From: Mesorhizobium sp. SARCC-RB16n
GTDB lineage: Bacteria; Pseudomonadota; Alphaproteobacteria; Rhizobiales; Rhizobiaceae
Length of the DNA stretch: 64,000 nucleotides
Direction of reading: 5' to 3'
Assembly (NCBI RefSeq): GCF_008520305.1
Contig: NZ_ML703263.1
Location: 124,001 to 188,000, forward strand
A program made the position numbers and the translations under genes. Below the pieces are notes generated by a model. The model was not told the DNA's origin, did not search any database, and saw nothing but the letters and a program-made list of their open reading frames with translations. The number at the start of each line of letters is the position of its first letter. Within the stretch, counting starts at the first letter, position 1. Shown piece by piece: positions 61,328 to 64,000 of this stretch.

Positions 61328-61918
61328 ATGCCAAAAATCGGAATGGAGCCGTTGCGCCGCAAGGCGCTCATCGACGCGACGATCTCGGCGATCGGCGAGC
61401 GCGGCTCGCTTGACGTGACCATGTCCGAGATTGCCGGACGCGCCGGTGTGTCTTCGGCTCTTGCCCATCACTATTTCGGCGCCAAGGACGAGCTGCTTTT
61501 CGCCACGATGCGACACATCCTGTCCGAACTGACCGTCGATATGCGCCGCGCGCTTCAATCCGCCACGTCCCCGCGCGAGCGCGTCTCGGCCGTGGTTGCC
61601 GTCAACTTCTCCGACATCCAGTTCCAGGCTGAAACCATCGCCGCATGGCTCGCTTTCTACGTCGAGGCGCAGCAATCGTCCTCGCTGCGCCGGCTGCTCA
61701 GGATCTACGCCCGGCGGCTGCATTCGAACCTGATGAGCGGATTGATCGGTATCCTGCCCAGGACCGAAGCCGACCGCGCCGCGGAAGCGACGGCGGCGAT
61801 GATCGACGGGCTCTATATCAGGCGCGCGCTGAAGGATGGCGTGCCTGACGCCGCGACCGCGATCGCGCTGGTCGAGGACTATCTCGAAATCAAACTTGGC
61901 GGGCGGCACAAACAGTGA
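61328..61918 (+). CDS. betI: TetR-family choline-responsive repressor BetI
   Basis: A 196-residue TetR repressor: [19 protein letters not shown] then the helix-turn-helix [19 protein letters not shown], and a C-terminal ligand domain with [13 protein letters not shown] and [11 protein letters not shown], the standard BetI pattern. BetI represses bet genes until choline binds. Its stop overlaps the betC start by 4 bases (GTGA), and a palindrome lies just upstream for autorepression. Confidence 0.92.
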   Translation: MPKIGMEPLRRKALIDATISAIGERGSLDVTMSEIAGRAGVSSALAHHYFGAKDELLFATMRHILSELTVDMRRALQSATSPRERVSAVVAVNFSDIQFQAETIAAWLAFYVEAQQSSSLRRLLRIYARRLHSNLMSGLIGILPRTEADRAAEATAAMIDGLYIRRALKDGVPDAATAIALVEDYLEIKLGGRHKQ

Positions 61919-63444
61919 CAGCGAAGCGACCCAATTTCCTGATCGTCATGGTCGACCAATTCAACGGGACCTTGTTCCCGGATGGGCCGGCGGAATTTCT
62001 GCACACACCGCATCTGAAAGCGCTGGCCACGCGTTCGGCGCGCTTTGCCAACACCTACACCGCCTCGCCGCTCTGCGCACCGGGCCGTGCCTCGTTCATG
62101 AGCGGCCAGTTGCCGTCGCGCACCGGTGTCTATGACAATGCGGCCGAGTTCGCCTCGTCGATCCCGACCTTCGCTCATCATTTGCGTGCCGACGGCTACT
62201 ACACCTGCCTATCGGGCAAGATGCATTTCGTCGGACCGGATCAGTTGCATGGGTTCGAGGAGCGGCTGACGACCGACATCTACCCGGCGGATTTCGGCTG
62301 GACGCCAGACTACCGCAAACCCGGCGAGCGCATCGAGTGGTGGTATCACAATCTGGGTTCTGTAACCGGTGCCGGCGTCGCCGAGACCACCAACCAGATG
62401 GAGTATGACGACGAGGTCGTGTTCCTCGCGTCCCAGAAGCTCTATCAGCTTTCACGCGAGCAGGACGATGCGAGCCATCGGCCATGGTGCCTCACCGTCT
62501 CGCTGTCGCACCCGCACGATCCCTATGTCGCGCGCAAGCAATATTGGGATCTCTACGAGCATTGCCAGGCGCTGGAGCCGGAAACCGGGTTCATCGCTGA
62601 AGACGAGCAGGATACGCATTCCCAGCGACTGTACCACGCCAGTGACTATCCCTCTTTCGAGATCACGCCCGAGCAGGTGCGTCGTTCGCGGCGCGGTTAT
62701 TTCGCCAACATCTCCTATGTCGACGACAAGCTTGGCGAGCTCCTCGACGTTCTCACGCGAACGCGCATGCTCGATGACACGATCATCCTGTTCTGCTCGG
62801 ATCATGGCGACATGCTCGGCGAACGCGGCCTGTGGTTCAAGATGAGCTTCTTCGAAGGCTCGGCGCGGGTGCCGTTGATGATTGCCGGCAAGGGCATTCG
62901 TGCCGGGCTGATCGAGGCGCCGGTTTCCAATCTCGATGTGGCACCAACGCTTTGCGACCTCGCCGGCATCGATATCGGGGCGATCGCGCCGTGGACCGAC
63001 GGCCAGTCGCTGCTGCCTCTCACCAATGGCGGGCAGCGCACGGCACCGGTGTTGATCGAGTACGCGGCGGAAGGCTCCTATGCGCCGTTGGTGGCAATCC
63101 GCGACGGCAGATACAAATTCGTCCATTGCGAACTCGACCCGCCGCAATTGTTCGATCTCGAAGCCGATCCGCTCGAGCGGGAGAATCTGGCCGACGACCC
63201 TGCCAATGCGGGCATGGTGGCGGCATTCATGGAAAAGGTCCGGGCGCGTTGGGACATGGCCGGCTTCGACGCCGCCGTACGCGAGAGCCAGGCACGCCGC
63301 TGGGTCGTCTATCCGGCGCTGCGCAACGGCGCCTATTACCCCTGGGATTTCCAGCCACTGCAAAGGGCGTCCGAGCGGTACATGCGCAATCACATGAACC
63401 TCGACAATCTCGAAGAGAGTAAAAGGTATCCAAGAGGCGAATGA
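61915..63444 (+). CDS. betC: Choline-sulfatase BetC
   Basis: A 509-residue sulfatase releasing choline and sulfate from choline-O-sulfate, a plant and fungal osmolyte. Cys54 in [11 protein letters not shown] is the CxPxR cysteine converted to formylglycine, at the position known for S. meliloti BetC. Metal-binding residues are seen in [10 protein letters not shown] and [11 protein letters not shown], and the C-terminal choline-sulfatase domain ends [19 protein letters not shown] (key NHMNLD). GTG start overlapping betI. In most rhizobia betB and betA follow; here they do not. Confidence 0.95.
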   Translation: MTAKRPNFLIVMVDQFNGTLFPDGPAEFLHTPHLKALATRSARFANTYTASPLCAPGRASFMSGQLPSRTGVYDNAAEFASSIPTFAHHLRADGYYTCLSGKMHFVGPDQLHGFEERLTTDIYPADFGWTPDYRKPGERIEWWYHNLGSVTGAGVAETTNQMEYDDEVVFLASQKLYQLSREQDDASHRPWCLTVSLSHPHDPYVARKQYWDLYEHCQALEPETGFIAEDEQDTHSQRLYHASDYPSFEITPEQVRRSRRGYFANISYVDDKLGELLDVLTRTRMLDDTIILFCSDHGDMLGERGLWFKMSFFEGSARVPLMIAGKGIRAGLIEAPVSNLDVAPTLCDLAGIDIGAIAPWTDGQSLLPLTNGGQRTAPVLIEYAAEGSYAPLVAIRDGRYKFVHCELDPPQLFDLEADPLERENLADDPANAGMVAAFMEKVRARWDMAGFDAAVRESQARRWVVYPALRNGAYYPWDFQPLQRASERYMRNHMNLDNLEESKRYPRGE

Positions 63445-64000
63445 TGACAGACCTTCTCGTCCCCTCCCTCGACCATCTCAGGCAGGCTTATGCCGTCACC
63501 TCCCAGGCGACACAGGTCACGCCGCTGCTGGAATCGGCGGCGCTCGCCAGGGAAACCGGCGCGGCTCGCGTCTTCATCAAGCCGGAATCGCTGCAATGGG
63601 CCGGATCCTTCAAGGTTCGCGGCGCCTATTGGCGGCTGAAGCGGCTTTCGCCCGACGAGGCGAAGAAGGGCGTCGTCGCCTATTCCTCGGGCAATTTTGC
63701 GCAAGGGCTGGCGGCGGCCGGCCAGGCGCTCGGCATTCCCGTGACCATCGTCATGCCGATCGATGCGCCGGCCGCCAAGCGTGATGCAACCGCTGGCTAC
63801 GGCGCGCGCGTCGTACTGACCGATCATGGAGATCGTGCGCGTGAGGAAATCGCCGCCGCAAAGGCTCGCGAGATCGCGGAGACCGAAGGTCTGGCCCTGC
63901 TGCATCCGTTCGACGATCCGGAGATCGTCGCGGGCCAGGCGGGCGCCGGCCTCGAAGCGCTCGACCAGCTTTCCGCCAAGGACGCGAGCGCTGATCTTTT
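63441..64000 (+). CDS. Threonine dehydratase/serine racemase-like PLP enzyme (3' end outside window)
   Basis: The first 186 residues of a fold-type II PLP enzyme run off the right edge. The PLP lysine is in WAGSFKVRGAYWRL, and VAYSSGNFAQGLAAAGQALG with VTIVMPIDAPAAKRDAT are the following active-site loops of the threonine dehydratase/serine racemase group. It would deaminate threonine or serine, or act on a related hydroxy amino acid. The ATG at 63441 overlaps the betC stop by 4 bases, so it is in the betIC operon. A second ATG at 63444 is equally possible. Confidence 0.85.
   Translation, partial: MMTDLLVPSLDHLRQAYAVTSQATQVTPLLESAALARETGAARVFIKPESLQWAGSFKVRGAYWRLKRLSPDEAKKGVVAYSSGNFAQGLAAAGQALGIPVTIVMPIDAPAAKRDATAGYGARVVLTDHGDRAREEIAAAKAREIAETEGLALLHPFDDPEIVAGQAGAGLEALDQLSAKDASADL

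Noticed and set aside
1-64000. tRNA, rRNA or CRISPR features
   Set aside because: No cloverleaf-forming intergenic stretch, ribosomal sequence or regularly spaced direct repeats were found by reading the gaps.

Overview
This 64 kb window is GC-rich, densely packed chromosome from a member of the Rhizobiales, most probably Mesorhizobium. The evidence is gene content and order recalled from rhizobia: a cycHJKL (ccmIEFH) cytochrome c maturation operon beside feuPQ, then degP, a two-component pair, glnE, a PleC-like kinase and pepN; a Ros/MucR regulator with a non-canonical zinc finger; a betI-betC choline-O-sulfate operon; and a Rhizobium-type (ReAV-like) asparaginase. No tRNA, rRNA, CRISPR array, intact insertion sequence or prophage was seen.

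Layout. 1-9 kb: the end of pepN, a PleC-like kinase, an EF-hand protein, glnE, and an OmpR-type regulator/kinase pair. 9-19 kb: degP, a ParDE-type toxin-antitoxin pair, the cytochrome c maturation operon, a surface lipoprotein, feuQ, feuP and a small secreted protein that is a positional candidate for FeuN, then an isolated DUF3168 phage/GTA-type gene. 19.6-27.2 kb: a polyamine-type ABC transporter, a LysR regulator, an AbgB-type M20 amidohydrolase and an arginine-deiminase-fold enzyme, which together look like a catabolic unit for a guanidino or amide compound. 27.4-37.7 kb: a class A PBP, a split DUF1214/DUF1254 pair, DUF2336, DUF1491, a peptidoglycan-binding protein, a DivJ-like kinase, DUF5330, sufE and a mucR-type gene. 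37.8-45.6 kb: oligopeptidase B, a SET protein, two cytochromes c, an Fe/Mn SOD, a class IV aminotransferase, a haloacid dehalogenase and an L,D-transpeptidase. 45.6-51 kb: the most striking locus. It holds a tandem-domain class III CoA-transferase that I recognise as the DMSP lyase DddD, a GMC alcohol dehydrogenase matching DddA, and a divergent LysR gene. 51-64 kb: a HerA/YjgR-like ATPase, a two-subunit methylmalonyl-CoA mutase, an orphan AbrB-type protein, a GreA/B-like factor, a Tat-exported repeat protein, asparaginase, an SCP2-type thiolase, betI, betC and the start of a threonine-dehydratase-like gene.

How the genes may work together. The right half is rich in carbon-catabolic functions. 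DddD would turn DMSP into DMS and 3-hydroxypropionyl-CoA or 3-hydroxypropionate, DddA would oxidise the C3 product, and any propionyl-CoA formed could drain through the nearby mutase to succinyl-CoA. BetC releases choline from choline-O-sulfate, an osmolyte like DMSP. The left half carries envelope and cell-cycle signalling: two candidate DivK-controlling kinases (PleC-like and DivJ-like), the FeuPQ system and DegP.

Limits. Functions come from recognised motifs and recalled family knowledge; no database search was run. Start codons were picked by reading ribosome-binding sites and signal peptides, and several remain ambiguous.
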